A stretch of 64,000 nucleotides of DNA from Dryomyza anilis (Eukaryota > Arthropoda > Insecta > Diptera > Dryomyzidae). A program made the translations under genes and the position numbers. The stretch is taken from assembly GCA_951804985.1 (NCBI GenBank), contig OX638133.1:48519983-48583982 (forward strand). Reading direction: 5' to 3'. The notes below the pieces were generated by a model. It had not been told where the DNA came from, ran no database searches, and saw only the letters and a program-made list of their open reading frames with translations. This document shows, piece after piece, positions 21,528 through 32,692 of this stretch. How positions within the stretch are numbered: the stretch's first letter is position 1; every line of letters starts with the position of its first letter.

Positions 21528-21644
21528 CTGGAATATTGCTATATATTCCTGCAATATTCCAGGAGGCGGACATAGATAGATTGCTGGAACATTGCAGCGA
21601 TATTTCTGGCAATATTTCAATCTTGCAGTGCAATGTTCCAGCAA
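21528..21644. repeat. cluster of two hairpins built from TTGCTGGAAYATTGC
   Basis: CTGGAATATTGC (21528-21539) pairs perfectly with GCAATATTCCAG (21551-21562), 11-nt loop. TTGCTGGAACATTGCA (21581-21596) pairs perfectly with TGCAATGTTCCAGCAA (21629-21644), 32-nt loop. The loop itself contains CTGGCAATATTTC, a variant of the same motif, and CCTGCAATGTT follows. Function unknown. Confidence 0.9.
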
Positions 21645-21659
21645 CGTTCCTGCAATGTT

Positions 21660-22260
21660 TTCGAACTGTAGGGGAAGTCGTTCAATCGTAAGTCATTGTC
21701 GTTCAGTCAACAACAATATCTTTCTTTTAGTTTTGTGGAATCCTTGGATTTATATACAAATTTAATATGTATAAGTTCAAGAATTTTTTAAATATTTTCA
21801 AAAAAAAACCCTTTACAATTTCCTACAAAGATTTAAAAACATTTTTATAAAAAAGAATAAGTTATTTTACAATAAAAATGGAAAATTTAAATAACTAATT
21901 GACCAAAAAATCCCTATCTTTCTTTAAACAATTTTCTAAAATAAATATAATTTTTATTTTTATTAAGTCAACTGAAAAAATATGTTTTTATATATTTTAC
22001 AAAACTAATATATGAAAAAAACTATTCTTTTAGAAAAAACATCTTTCATAAAATTCTTCGAGTTTTTTTTAAAGAATCTCTTATAAATAATTTGGAAATG
22101 TCATTGAAGAAATGTTTGTTTTAAGTAATAATAAGATAAGAAAATAGAATTCAAAATAAATATAAAACAAGAAGAATCATAGTTAAAAAAGATTTCTGTA
22201 AAAGAACTGTAGGAAAAATAGATGGAAATATGTACAAAAGAAAACACATTCTTAAATAAA
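21660..22260. other. very AT-rich non-coding stretch
   Basis: No coding frame, no repeat termini. Mostly A- and T-runs between the hairpin cluster and the 3' end of the minus-strand LINE. Confidence 0.5.
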
Positions 22261-22261
22261 A

Positions 22262-24530
22262 ATAACTTACTTACTTAAATGCCCCTTACAACCGTGGGTC
22301 GGTTTTGGCCGCTGAGATGAAGCCGAGCCAGTCGGATCTGCTTTGCGCGCGCTGGTCCAGTTAGAAATACCAAGCGTTGTCAGGTTGTCCTCAACTTGGT
22401 CTTTCCAACGCAGATTTGGACGCCCTCTTCTACGCTGTCCACCTTCGAGTTTTGATTCAAGCACCTTCTTGGCTGGAGTGTTTTCATCCATCGTTCGACA
22501 TGACCTAGCCAGCGAAGCCGCTGGATCTTGATGCGCTTGAATATGTCAATGTCGTCGAATAACTCATACAGCTCGTTGTTCATCCTGATTCGATACTCGT
22601 TAGCAAAGTAGATAGGGCCAAAGATTTTACGGAGAATCTTTCTCTCGAACGCTCCCAGTACTCTCTCATCGGTGCAGGCCAGCTTCCATGTTTCCGCACC
22701 ATAAAGTATGACGGGCATGATGAGTGACTTGTAGAGCGTTATTTTTGTCCGGCGAGAGAGGGCTCTACTTCTCAATTGCCAACTGAGCCGAAAGTAGCAC
22801 CTGTTGGCAAGAGTTATTCTTCATTTGATCTCCAGGCTGACGTCGTTGTTGCAGTTTACGCTGGATCCCAGATAGACGAAGTCCTTCACAATGTCGAACT
22901 TGTGGGTGTCAAAATCAGCTTTTGTCCAAGACGCACGGACTCTTTTTTGCTTGTTGACACAAGGAACTTCGTCTTGTCCTCGTTCACCGCTAGACCCATT
23001 CGACGCGACTCTTTCTCCAATCTGGAGACTGCTGCGCTGACTACTCGTGTGCTCCTGCCAATGATATCAATATCGTCGGCATATGCGAATAGCATGACAC
23101 TTTTGTTGAGGATAGTGCCGTTTTGACGGAGTTTGGCAGCTCGAACTATATTCTCCATCAATAAGTTAAAAAAGTCGCACGATAGGGAGTCACCCTGTCT
23201 GAAACCTCGTTCGGTATGAAATGGCTCAGAGAGGTCTTTTAATATTCTCACTGCGCAACGTGTGTTGCTCAGGGTCATCCTGCAAAGCCTTATAAGTTTC
23301 GCAGGTATACCGAACTCAGACATTGCGGCGTATAATCGTTCCCTTATCGGAGTGTCGAAGGCGGCTTTATAGTCGACTAATAGGTGGTAGGTGTCGATCT
23401 GTTTTTCTAGGGCCTTTTCCTGGATTAGGCGCAATGTGAAAATCTGGTCTATGGTGGACTTTCCAGGTCTGAAGCCGCACTGATAAGGTCCAGTCAGTCT
23501 GTTGACGATGGGCTTCAGTCTTTCACATAATACGCTCGATAGAACCTTGTATGTGATATTGATCTCATGGTAGTTGGCGCAGATAGTGGGATCCCCTTTC
23601 TTAAGGATTGGGCAGAGTACACTGAGGTTCCAGTCAGTTGGCATGCTTTCATCCGACCATATTCTGCTTACGACCTCGTGCATGCTCTCTATTAGCTCTT
23701 CGCATCCGGTCTTAAACAATTCAGCAGGCAGGCCATCAGCACCTGCGGCTTTGTGGTTTTTCAGCCGAGCAATGGCTGTTCTGACCTCGTCATGGTCGGG
23801 TGGCGGAATCTCAATGTCGTCATCAAGTACTGGAGTTGCCGGGTTTTTCGGGTTTGCTCTATCGGTGGAATTGCGGTCATCATCACCGGTCAGCAGTTTA
23901 GAGAAGTGATCCCTCCATATCTTCAGTGTGCTCTGGATATCTGCCACTAGATTCCAGTTCTCATCTTTACAAGAAGAGGCTCCGGATTTTGAACCTCCGG
24001 CTAGGTGTCTTATTTGCTCGAAGAATTTTCGAGCCTCATTCCTGTTCCCATGCATCTCAATCTCCTCACACTCACGTCTTTCTGCCTCGCTTTTTTTACG
24101 CCTGAAAAGAGGTCTCTCTTCGCTCCTCTTATCTTTGTATCGCTCCTTCGCAGCTCGCGTAGCTACTGACTGCAGGGTGGATTTGTACGCAGCGTCTTTC
24201 TCTGCAGTGACCGCGCGACACTCTTGGTCATACCACTGATTCCTCAGGGGTCGTTGGAATCCAAGCACCTCTTCGGCAGCCGTACGCATAGAGCACGAGA
24301 TATGGTTCCACTGCGCGCTTATATCATCGAGAGGAGTGCTTTGTCTAAGCAGGTATGAGAGTCGAGTGGAAAAGGCTTGCGTTGTCTGTTGTGATTGCAG
24401 CTTTCCGACGTCTAGCTTTCTCTGCGTTTGGTTCCGTACGTTCTTCGCAGCTCCTAAGCGTGTGCGGACATTGGCTGCTACAAGGTAATGATCCGAGTCC
24501 ATATTGGCACCTCGGATAGTGCACACATAA
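22262..24530 (-). pseudogene. non-LTR retrotransposon, same family as 1-1122, longer copy
   Basis: Minus-strand LINE, 5' truncated inside the endonuclease: the first family-like peptide is GANMDSDHYLVAANVRTRLG (SDH is the endonuclease catalytic motif). Then a linker, PLRNQWYDQECRAVTAEKDA, and the RT with NHKAAGADGLPAELFK, GPYQCGFRPGKST, VDYKAAFDT, RQGDSLSCDFFN and YADD (about 23080). The open stretch 24553-22886 is 555 codons; a one-base loss in an A-run near 22920 ends it. An in-frame TGA sits at about 22822 where copy 1 has CGG, and another 1-nt loss at about 22493 splits the C-terminal GHVERMDENTP segment. It ends with a short (TAAG)n tail at 22262-22277. Inactive but the best-preserved LINE here. 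Confidence 0.93.
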
Positions 24531-24533
24531 GAA

Positions 24534-24760
24534 ATTATTGTCGAATCCGACAATAATTTGAAAATATTTCATGTTAAAATGGATCCACAAATATTATTAT
24601 CAAATTATTATCGGATTCAACAATCAAATAATCAAACAAGTATTGAACATAACATTTTTGTTTTTGAAAATTTGAATTGTTAATTTGCATTTATGCTTTG
24701 AATGACATTTTTAAATTTTCAAATTGGAAATGTTATTTTGAAAAAGAAAACAAACAGTTT
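24534..24760. mobile_element. possible relic of the ATTGTCGG TIR family
   Basis: Starts with a 10-bp-armed palindrome, ATTATTGTCG/CGACAATAAT. Continues with ATTATTATCGGATTCAACAA and related short motifs also found inside the elements at 35315-36673. It sits exactly at the 5' truncation point of the LINE. Diverged; ends not defined. Confidence 0.35.
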
Positions 24761-24779
24761 TTTAAAATTTATGTAATTT

Positions 24780-25530
24780 TTTTATTAGCACAAAAATAAC
24801 GTTACAATGTTGCCCTTCAGCTGCACTATGCGCTGGGCAGTGTGCCTATTCACACACCACAGCGAGCGGTTAAAATGAGTTGGTCACCGCCGCGATGTAT
24901 AGAAGCGTGCAGGTGACATCAAATATGTTCTGTCTTATTGCCGACGATGGAGAAATTCAAATAAATAATATTTGACTGCACTATTTCTTACTGATTTGGC
25001 CAAGGACATGGTCGTCGATGCATCATGGTGTCGCTCAGCGGGGGTGGTCATGCGATTGGTTTTTCGCTCGTTGTTCCGTTGTTCTGCCATCATTATATTC
25101 GCTTGGCGCGACTAGGTGGTGGACAGGCTTAAGTTCGTCCCCACTTGACGAACGGTCTCGCTCTATTCGATAGCGCGAAGATGTAACTGCATGTTATGTA
25201 CGGCAGAAGACACAACCGCCTGCTTTTGTCTTTCATTCGGCAACGTAGGTTGGGCGCATAGGTTTTTTTCGTGGTGGAACCCAAACCCAACACACGAACC
25301 CTCACTCTGAGGGAGATGATCGCCACTCACTTTAGCCGCCTTTTACACCGGGTAGTGTACAGCGTCGTTTCCAGGGACTTCCGCGAGGAGAACTTCCGAA
25401 GTGGAGGTGTCACCATTTTACAATTTGCCAATTCTGGTGACCAGTGAGTTGACTTGAGACGACACCGAAAAGGATTACGCTGGCTTCGCCATGTTGAAGC
25501 ACTCAGACACGTTGCCTTGTGATAATCGCC
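24780..25530. other. less AT-rich block, coding-like relic
   Basis: Base composition is markedly more balanced than the flanks. On the minus strand a short frame at 25326-25129 reads SLRVRVRVLGLGSTTKKTYA followed by PNLRCRMKDKSRRLCLL, interrupted elsewhere by stops. It could be the 5' region of a LINE like its neighbour or another decayed gene. No catalytic motif was found. Confidence 0.3.
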
Positions 25531-25585
25531 CCCATAAAAATAAATAAAAATAGTAAATAGTAAATGTAAGCAACAGTGTCGCGAG

Positions 25586-25760
25586 ATGAAATTACCACAA
25601 GAATTCTCATTTTACCACAGCTAAATCTCACAAATTACCACAGAGGATATTTACCTCAATTTCCCTCAAATTACAACAAATTACCAAAAAAATCCTATAT
25701 TTACCACAAAATACTACATTTACCACAAATTTCATCAAATTACAACAAAATACCTCAGTA
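25586..25760. repeat. TTACCACA-rich degenerate simple repeat
   Basis: About nine spaced copies of TTACCACA or close variants (TTACAACA, TTACCTCA) between 25590 and 25750, on a strand almost free of G. The motif recurs in the adjoining palindrome and, inverted, in the 39-bp tandem repeats at 26919-27035, suggesting one simple-sequence domain split by a SINE. Confidence 0.75.
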
Positions 25761-25808
25761 CCGAAAAATAGTACTAATTATCAAAATCTACTATATATAG
25801 TGATATAT

Positions 25809-25874
25809 ATGTGATAATGTGGAGTATTTTGTGGTAATATATATATTACCACAAAATACTCCACATTATCACAT
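25809..25874. repeat. perfect 66-bp palindrome, no spacer
   Basis: Each 33-nt half (25809-25841 and 25842-25874) is the exact inverse complement of the other; the left half begins ATGTGATAATGTGGAGTATT and the axis is in a TATA run. The right half carries TTACCACAAAATACTCC, a variant of the neighbouring simple repeat. Such a sequence can extrude a cruciform or, if transcribed, form a 33-bp hairpin. Confidence 0.97.
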
Positions 25875-26009
25875 TTTACATCAAAATAATTAAGAATTAT
25901 ATTAATTAAGAACTGCATGAATAAAATCAATATATTAATGAAAAATTACTAAATATCTATAAATAATATCAATAAAATAATTCAGTTACATAATTTTTAA
26001 TATATTTTC

Positions 26010-26565
26010 ATGAAATACCAATATTTAAAGACAAATGCTTTAGCAAGTAAAAGGTTAAATAAAGAAGATCGAAATATCTTTGAATTCTTATCAAAGAAAA
26101 ATAATTCTTACGGTTTTAAATCTAAAGGCACAAGTGGGCTCATCCAAGGTGGTGGAAGTCGTTTATTCTCAAAACAACTGTGCTTTAATTTGTGTTTTCG
26201 GTTCTGATTAGTGCATTCATGTCAATTAGTATATCTGCAACTTCTGTCCTCTGAGATGCTGAGGGACAAACGCATGTATTTTCCGCTGAGCAAATTCCAT
26301 TTCTCATACTATATATATTTTTTATATTAGACTTACATGTATTTAATCAAAACATTAAAACGTACAGGTTGGAGAATTTGTTTTAAAATTCTATTTCGTT
26401 GTCGTTTTTAATATCCTTTTATTTTAAGCTATAGTTTTCTTTTTTCTATTTGAAAATTTGCATAGAATATTCTGAGTTTTTGTTGTTCACTTGTCGTTGT
26501 TTATGTTGTGAATTTTCAGGTAGTCTTCAACTTGAAAACCTTCCGTGTACTCATTTTTTCTTAAT
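26010..26565. other. non-coding stretch
   Basis: A 65-codon frame at 26010-26207 (KTNALASKRLNKEDRNIFEF) has ordinary-looking composition but no recognised family and no supporting context. The rest shows nothing notable. Confidence 0.3.
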
Positions 26566-26874
26566 AATAATAATAGTTTGGCACTACAGTCCTATAAGAA
26601 CTTAGGCCGAGCTCTCTCACCATTTTTGAGCTGTGCGTGTTATATTCGTACTCAAAGTGGTGGGACCTACAGTTTATTGCCGAATCCGAACGGCGGGTGA
26701 GAGCTTTTCATAGGCAATGTTTTCTCTCGTAGGTTTGCCATTTACTACCGGGAGGTAGCGCGGTATAGAAAAATATTTCTATGAAAAGATGTTGTTAGCC
26801 CCAGTCCAGGGCTTGAACCGGGGACCTTTCGGCTCGCAGTCCAACGCACTAACCACTGAGCTATCGCAGCTACT
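26566..26874 (-). mobile_element. tRNA-derived SINE, near full length
   Basis: Minus orientation. It begins at 26874 with the tRNA-like head (GCTCAGTGGTTAGTGCG, then GGTCCCCGGTTCAAGCCC B box), followed by the family body and ending at the ATTATTATTATT tail at 26566. Both promoter boxes are preserved. Confidence 0.92.
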
Positions 26875-26918
26875 CAATTTTTCTTACGTGTTGTAAAATC
26901 TGCTGCAGGGTAATTCGC

Positions 26919-27035
26919 ACATGGCAGAAAAATACTATGTGTGATAATTTTTATCCTACATGGCAGAAAAATCATACATGTGGTAATTTTTTTCTCACTT
27001 GAGAGAAAAATATGACAAGTGGTAATTTTCGCGTG
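26919..27035. repeat. 39-bp tandem repeat, three units
   Basis: Units start at 26919, 26958 and 26997, each containing a GAGAAAAAT/CAGAAAAAT block and GTGGTAATTTT or a variant. Units differ at several positions. The GTGGTAA motif is the inverse of TTACCAC found at 25586-25874. Confidence 0.8.
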
Positions 27036-27082
27036 TGGTCCCAGCAAGACCACTGCCGGTCACGTTAGCAACAATATTACTA

Positions 27083-27185
27083 ATAGCAAAACTGAAAGTT
27101 TCAGTAAAAGTTTCTATAACATTGTTAAGAGCGTCGGGATAAAATTTACCGAAACGTTTGTGTGCGTGCGAATTTTTTCTCTTTG
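27083..27185. repeat. interspersed repeat R1, 5' fragment
   Basis: Shares AAAACTGAAAGTTTCAGTAA through TTTGTGTGCGTGCGAATTTT with 13438 and 15417, then diverges. It is preceded at 27041 by CCCAGCAAGACCAC, the inverse of the CTTGCTGGG found at the other end of R1. Confidence 0.7.
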
Positions 27186-27189
27186 CATA

Positions 27190-29160
27190 AGGGAGTAGAT
27201 TTTAGTAAAAGGGAGTAGAAAAAATTATGAAAAAGTAGAAGAAATTGCTACTACCGGAGTAGAGGAGTAGATTTTAATAATAGAAAAGAAATGGAGTAGA
27301 TCTATTTCGATCGGAGTAGAGTGAGAACACTGATCAGAACACTGGTTGATTGTTAAAAAACATTGATCATAGTTCATTGTTTTGGTCAAGAGTTAGCACT
27401 TATCCTTATTTTCATCTCATATTTGGAAACAAATTATCAGCATGTCACAGTTGCCTATTGTTTTAACTAAACTATTCAGGTTTGTAATACTAGTTGAGCT
27501 TATAGTTCATATAAATGATATTCTTTTTTAAATTTTCAATTACGGGAAATACCGTAATTGAAAATTTCAGATAATATTTTTTGCTTCGTTTTCACTGTTA
27601 TTTTGTTTCATATTTGTTTTCTTTATAATAAGATTGCGACGCAGAAACTGTCTTAAAAATGTTCCTATCGTCATTGTGGAACTTAAAGTCGCCAAAAACA
27701 TTTTTATGAAAGTCATGTCGATTTCCATTTCACTTCAGTTGTTGACCTATTCTAGCAGTTGCACTGAACAATTTCCATAGAGCAACCACTGCCAGAATAG
27801 TTGTTGCTCTGAGTTTTTAGGGGACAACTTTTCTTTAAAGGCCGGTCTAAAAAAAAATTGACACACCCTCTAAAAGAGGCGGATAGTGTCGAAAAACAAC
27901 AAATTTTTTTGCCGCCCGCCCCCTTGAAACCGCCCATAAATCAAAAATCGACCGTCGATTACCATTCAATTTTAAAACTGTCGATTTGGGTATCAAAACC
28001 CGAACTTTGAGGTCCCGATTTTCTCATCCAATAGAGTACTTTTAGGGGTTGACCTCCTTTTCAACCAAGTTATATACATTTCTTTTTCATACAAAGCCAT
28101 TGTCAATCTAATATACAGGTTGTACTCTAAAAAGTGCATCACTTCCTTAAAGTACTTCCACTATTGTGAGTGTAAGAAACGGAAGTACAAAATATCGTCT
28201 TGGAATATATGCATGGTTTTCACTATTTCATGTTGTGTCATATTTGTTTTCTTTACATTGTGATCGCGACGTTGAAACTGTCCAAAAATAAAATATTCTG
28301 TATGCATGTCTAGCGAACACATACAAAATTTGATAAATTTGCGAACATGAAACTGGCACAAAATAACATAGGGAAAACCAGACATAACTAATAAACGAAA
28401 TAAATTTGATTAAAAATAGTACAGTATTTTTTGATAATTTTCTCATATATTCAGTTGTCCTTAAAGTCCACTTTATTTTGTTTATTAGTAAGGCTGTATG
28501 TCATTTTGTATTTTAATTGGAAAATTCAATTGTATAGCTCGCCGAAGTATAGCTCGTATAGCTGAGTATAGCTCGCCGAAAATCGGAAATTAAACTTTAT
28601 TTCAGAATGTTGAAAAATATTTCAACTTATTATAAATATTTATGAGAACCTAGAAAAGAAACAAAAAATGATACACCTTAGTAAAAATGTTTTTTTAGGC
28701 TTTCTTAAAGTCCAAAATTGTAAACAAGTGCTTTTTTAAAAAACTAGTGTAAAAAACTAAAGTAAAAACTAGTGTAACTCTTTCAATATATACTCCACAT
28801 GCAAAATGATAGTTTTATATTATTGAGAATTGAGATAACTATCATCTTGTGTATCAAAAATTTCAAATGGCCATTCGTGTTTTTGCTGATTATTTGGCAA
28901 AAACATAAAAAAAATTAAATATTTTTGATGCAAAGGTAGACATGGACAAAAACTTGTTACAGGCTAATGTCTTCTTGTCTTCTTTCTAACGGTACTATGC
29001 ATACTTGCATATGTGTGTCACACGTCATTTAAAATTATTTTAATTATTAATTTACTTTAATATTTAATTATTAATTTACTTTAATATTTAATTTATTTTA
29101 ATATTTAATTTACAATAAATTGTTTAAACCGAGTCATTCCCACACAATATTTACTAAATC
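27190..29160. other. non-coding AT-rich stretch
   Basis: Includes GGGAGTAGA-type short repeats (27180-27320), two similar segments containing TTCTTTAYA and TGCGACG (27618 and 28245), and AATTATTAATTTACTTTAAT tandem units at 29035-29090. No convincing coding sequence. Confidence 0.4.
27530..27567. repeat. 16-bp perfect hairpin
   Basis: AAATTTTCAATTACGG (27530-27545), loop GAAATA, then CCGTAATTGAAAATTT (27552-27567). No poly-T tail or gene context that would make it a terminator. Confidence 0.93.
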
Positions 29161-29167
29161 AAATCAA

Positions 29168-29379
29168 CTATGAGATTTAAACTTCTTGGATTTTGGTTAA
29201 ATTTTGGTATGCAATTATTTTTTGTCAATTATTTTTTAATTTTTTAGACAACATCACCCTAAGGTACAGTGAGTACTTTTTAAGGGCATACAATTTAAAG
29301 TGCGAGGATAACTAGAAGACCACATGTAATAATTGCGTACCAAAATTTAACCAAAATCCAAGAGGTTTAAATCTCATAG
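29168..29379. repeat. 50-bp inverted repeat with 112-bp loop
   Basis: CTATGAGATTTAAACTTCTT onward (29168-29217) is mirrored by the segment ending AGGTTTAAATCTCATAG (29330-29379) with a handful of mismatches. Probably a small foldback or MITE; no clear target duplication. Confidence 0.8.
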
Positions 29380-30109
29380 CGATTTTTCAAAATTGAAAAA
29401 TTTATTCAAATTTGAATTGTTTTGTCGTATAACAACCTATAACTCAGGTCTTTATAAAATTATTTAATAAACATATTTTGGTAAACTTATTGTGTTGGTT
29501 TTTCAAAAAGTTAAACACTTTTAAAATAACTTACGTAGATGTTGAGTTTTAATAACATAAGTAATTCAAGGTAGGAAAATGCGAATTTGCACACAGTAGT
29601 GTAAATTAAAAAACTCGAAGTGATGTAGACATTCTGTAAATGAGGATATTCTTTGATTTTCGATACCTATCCAAAAATATAGGTCGGACTTCTTGTATTT
29701 TTTTGTTGTTGCACCATGTAATTTAATAAATTTTGTTATTTTAATGTGTCAGTTTTGCTTTTCTGTCGTTACAGTCGACAAATGTGATTCATATTTGGTA
29801 TGGTAGTTAAAAATTGTGATATTGGTACATATCAAAGTACATAATATAATCTGTATATCTCTTACGATTGTCCAGTTATATAGTTTAATAGGAATGGTAA
29901 GCAGTTTGCCAATCACGCCCATAAAAGGAATGATAATGTTCAATTATAGTATGTATACAAATTCCAATTACCAACAAAATATCTCATTCGAGACAAAACT
30001 TTTAGTCCTTTTTAATTCTTGTAAAAGGATGTTCATTTTCAAACTAAAATCTATTCGTAGTCCATGTATGCTTAGTGTAAAGTTTCGTTAATATTGGCGC
30101 AAAACTATA

Positions 30110-31150
30110 TTTCAGAACAACATTTCATCAATTCTGGAGGTCCGCAGGGTTCTGTCCTATCCCCGTCCTTATTTCTGGTTTTTATCAATGACCTTCTGTA
30201 ATCGACCCAGAACCCGATCCATTCCTTTGCAGATGATAGTAACATTTGTCATTCATATTCGTTCAACAAGCGTCCAAACTCTTTGGAGATTGAGAATATA
30301 AGGCGCTCAATGAATGACACACTCAATAAAGACCTGAAAACAATCTCCGAGTGGGGTCTTGCAAATAGGGTTGACTTTAATGCAAGCAAGACCCAATGTT
30401 GTCTGTTATCCCACAAAAAAATGGATTCCCCCCTCCCTTCCCTCAATATGGACTCTGTCGATATTGCGCAGTCAGCTGTCCTTGACGTTCTGGGCATATC
30501 AATCCAATGTGACCTCCGTTGGAATGATCACATGTTTGATGTGTCGAAAGAAGCGGCCAAGTGCCTCGGTTTTCTGAAACGGTGTAAAACATACTTCACT
30601 CCCGCTGACTTGCGCATTGTCTACACCACCTATATTCGGCCTAAGATGGAATATAATTCGCACATATGGGGCTTCAAAATCTTTTTTGGAGTTCCTGGAT
30701 CGAATCCAACAACGTGCAATTTATTTAAAAGGGGATGAAAATATTTCATCCTCTATTGGTTCTCTTGAGCACCGAAGGACCGTTGGGTGTGTAAGCCTGT
30801 TTTATAGGTATTACAATGGTAAGTGTTCGAGGGAACCTGCCATGTATTGCAGGTTCCCACCAGGTCGGGTTTTCTCTCGTTCTACTAGGGCATCAAACCA
30901 AGCCCACCCCTTCGTATTCCACTCGTTTCTCAACAGAACCTCGCTTTACAGAAAAAATTCATTCTTCAGTCGCAAGATAAGTTTGTGGAATAATCTCCCT
31001 GCGTCTGCTTTTCCCGACTATTTTAATATTGGGAAATTTAAAGCGAACATACACCGACACTACTCTATCTTTCCCCCTTCCCTAAACCTATAATCCTTTA
31101 TTACGATCAATACTGTGCATTGCATGAATATGGGTCATCCCCTGAGCGTT
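30110..31150 (+). pseudogene. 5'-truncated CR1/L2-like LINE, reverse transcriptase
   Basis: Starts inside the RT at GGPQGSVLSPSLFLVFINDL, has an in-frame TAA at 30199-30201, then the catalytic FADD at 30226-30237, DLKTISEWGLANRVDFNASK and LDVLGISIQCDLRWNDH. A short deletion at about 30671 shifts the frame; the C-terminus then reads FLEFLDRIQQRAIYLKGDE, SLEHRRTVGCVSLFYRYYNG, KISLWNNLPASAFPDYFNI, ending with TAA at 31091-31093. An A-run at about 31157 may be the tail. The RIQ.RA / SLEHRR / SLWN.LP signature is that of CR1/L2-type LINEs. Inactive. Confidence 0.9.
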
Positions 31151-31815
31151 GGTTAATTGAAAAAAAAAAAGCATGTAAAGTTCGTAATGGTTGTGACCCT
31201 TCAGCCTGCCTATTTTTGGTAGAATACGGAAACATCTAAATTGACTTAAAATCCAAATAAAGGTGAAGTTGATATAACACAATTATTTATAGTACAAGAG
31301 TTTTCCATTCAACTAATTTAAAGAAGATTTTGCTTGAGTCATTACTCTCACTGTTACAAAACGGATGCTAATGAAATTTAAATTAATTTACAATTTAATG
31401 AAAACTTTACTTAAAGTTAAAACTTAAGTATCGTGTTATTCCAAAATGCTATCAGTAACACAATGGTGTATCGTAAATCATATTAAACAGCCATTCAGTA
31501 TTATCAACTGATAAAAACATAAATAATATACCACAAAGTTCCACCACAATTGTGCTATATAAATCATATTAAACTGCCTTTCTGTATTATCAACAGTGGG
31601 TTTTCTCTGATAAAAACTACATATATAATATATTATATGCAGTGGTGGACACAATAATAGAAACTATCATTATTTTATTTTTTTAAATATTTTTTTTGAA
31701 GTACTACCAAAGAGTATATATTTGATATAGAGATTCCTTCCGAGTTTGCTGGCGTCGCTGCCGAAAACATTGGTTATGTGGAAGTGGAATTTTACAGATT
31801 GAAGTTAACAGCGGA
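31151..31815. other. non-coding stretch
   Basis: Contains a duplicated segment (AAATCATATTAAACNGCC with TCTGTATTATCAAC, at about 31475 and 31565). No coding frame. Confidence 0.4.
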
Positions 31816-31819
31816 AAAT

Positions 31820-31976
31820 AAATGGCAAACCAACGATAGTCAAACTTTGCCTATGAAAAGATCTCACCCACCGTACCGATTCGGCATTAAACTGTAGGTC
31901 CCACCAGTTGGGAAGGTTAGATCACATGGGAAATTTTAAAGTAGGTGTTATTATGATAGTTAGGATTATCAAAATT
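31820..31976. mobile_element. SINE body fragment joined to an inverted mini-me tail
   Basis: 31820-31900 matches the plus-strand SINE body (AATGGCAAACCAACGATAGT, ACTGTAGGTCCCACCAG). 31901-31976 is the inverse of the mini-me 3' flank (GTTGGGAAGGTTAGATCACA onward). The junction is abrupt, at CCAGTTGGG. Confidence 0.75.
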
Positions 31977-32287
31977 ATAATAATAATAATAGTTTGGCAC
32001 TACAGTTTTATAAGAACTTCGGCCGAGCTCTCTCACCATTTTGAGCTGTGCGTGTTATATTTGTACTCAAAGTGGTGGGACCTACAGTTTATTGCCGAAT
32101 CCGAACGGCGGGTGAAAGCTTTTCAGGCAATGTTTTACTCTCGTAGGTTTGCCATTTATTGCCGAGAGGTAGTGCGGTATAGAAAAATGTTTCTATGAAA
32201 AGATGTTGTTAGACCCAGTCCAGGCTTGAACCGGGGACCTTTCGGCTCGCAGTCCAACGCAATAACCACTGAGCTACCGCGGCTACT
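31977..32287 (-). mobile_element. tRNA-derived SINE, near full length
   Basis: Same structure as 26566-26874; the head ends at AGTAGCCGCGGTAGCTCAGTGG read on the minus strand from 32287, the tail AATAATAATAATAG at 31977. B box GGTTCAAGCC preserved. Confidence 0.92.
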
Positions 32288-32692
32288 AATAAATAATAAA
32301 TACCCTACACATATGTGTGGTTACCATTAAAAGTGGTATATAGGTCCCCAGGGTATACGAATCCTGAAAATAACTACAAACTTTCAATCGTTGAAGAATG
32401 TCCATTCATTTGATACCCATATTTACAAATAGGTAGGTGTACGGAATTTCGATTTTTTTTTTGAACCACAAGTCATTTCGCCGGAAACCATTATTTTCAT
32501 GTATTTGAACATGAGTCAATATATATTTGACCAAAAAAAGTTTACCTAAACACGTATACAGTAAAATAGATCTGTAGATATATATTCGATCGGTTCTCAG
32601 GTCAGAATCGACCGATCATGCCAATTTTTTTTTGTTAAGACAGCTTAGATATATAAGAAATCTAAATCAAAAGTTTCATTGATCTAGCTCTT

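Noticed and set aside
22776..24239. Plus-strand frames over the LINE, such as 22776-23126 and 23928-24239
   Set aside because: They are antisense shadows of the minus-strand reverse transcriptase, whose motifs are unambiguous.
25586..27035. CRISPR-like array suggested by spaced TTACCACA motifs
   Set aside because: Motifs are short, degenerate and irregularly spaced, with no repeat-spacer structure; the DNA is eukaryotic.
27530..27567. Hairpin as a transcription terminator or miRNA
   Set aside because: No gene ends here, no poly-T run of terminator type follows, and a 16-bp stem with a 6-nt loop is too short for a typical pre-miRNA.
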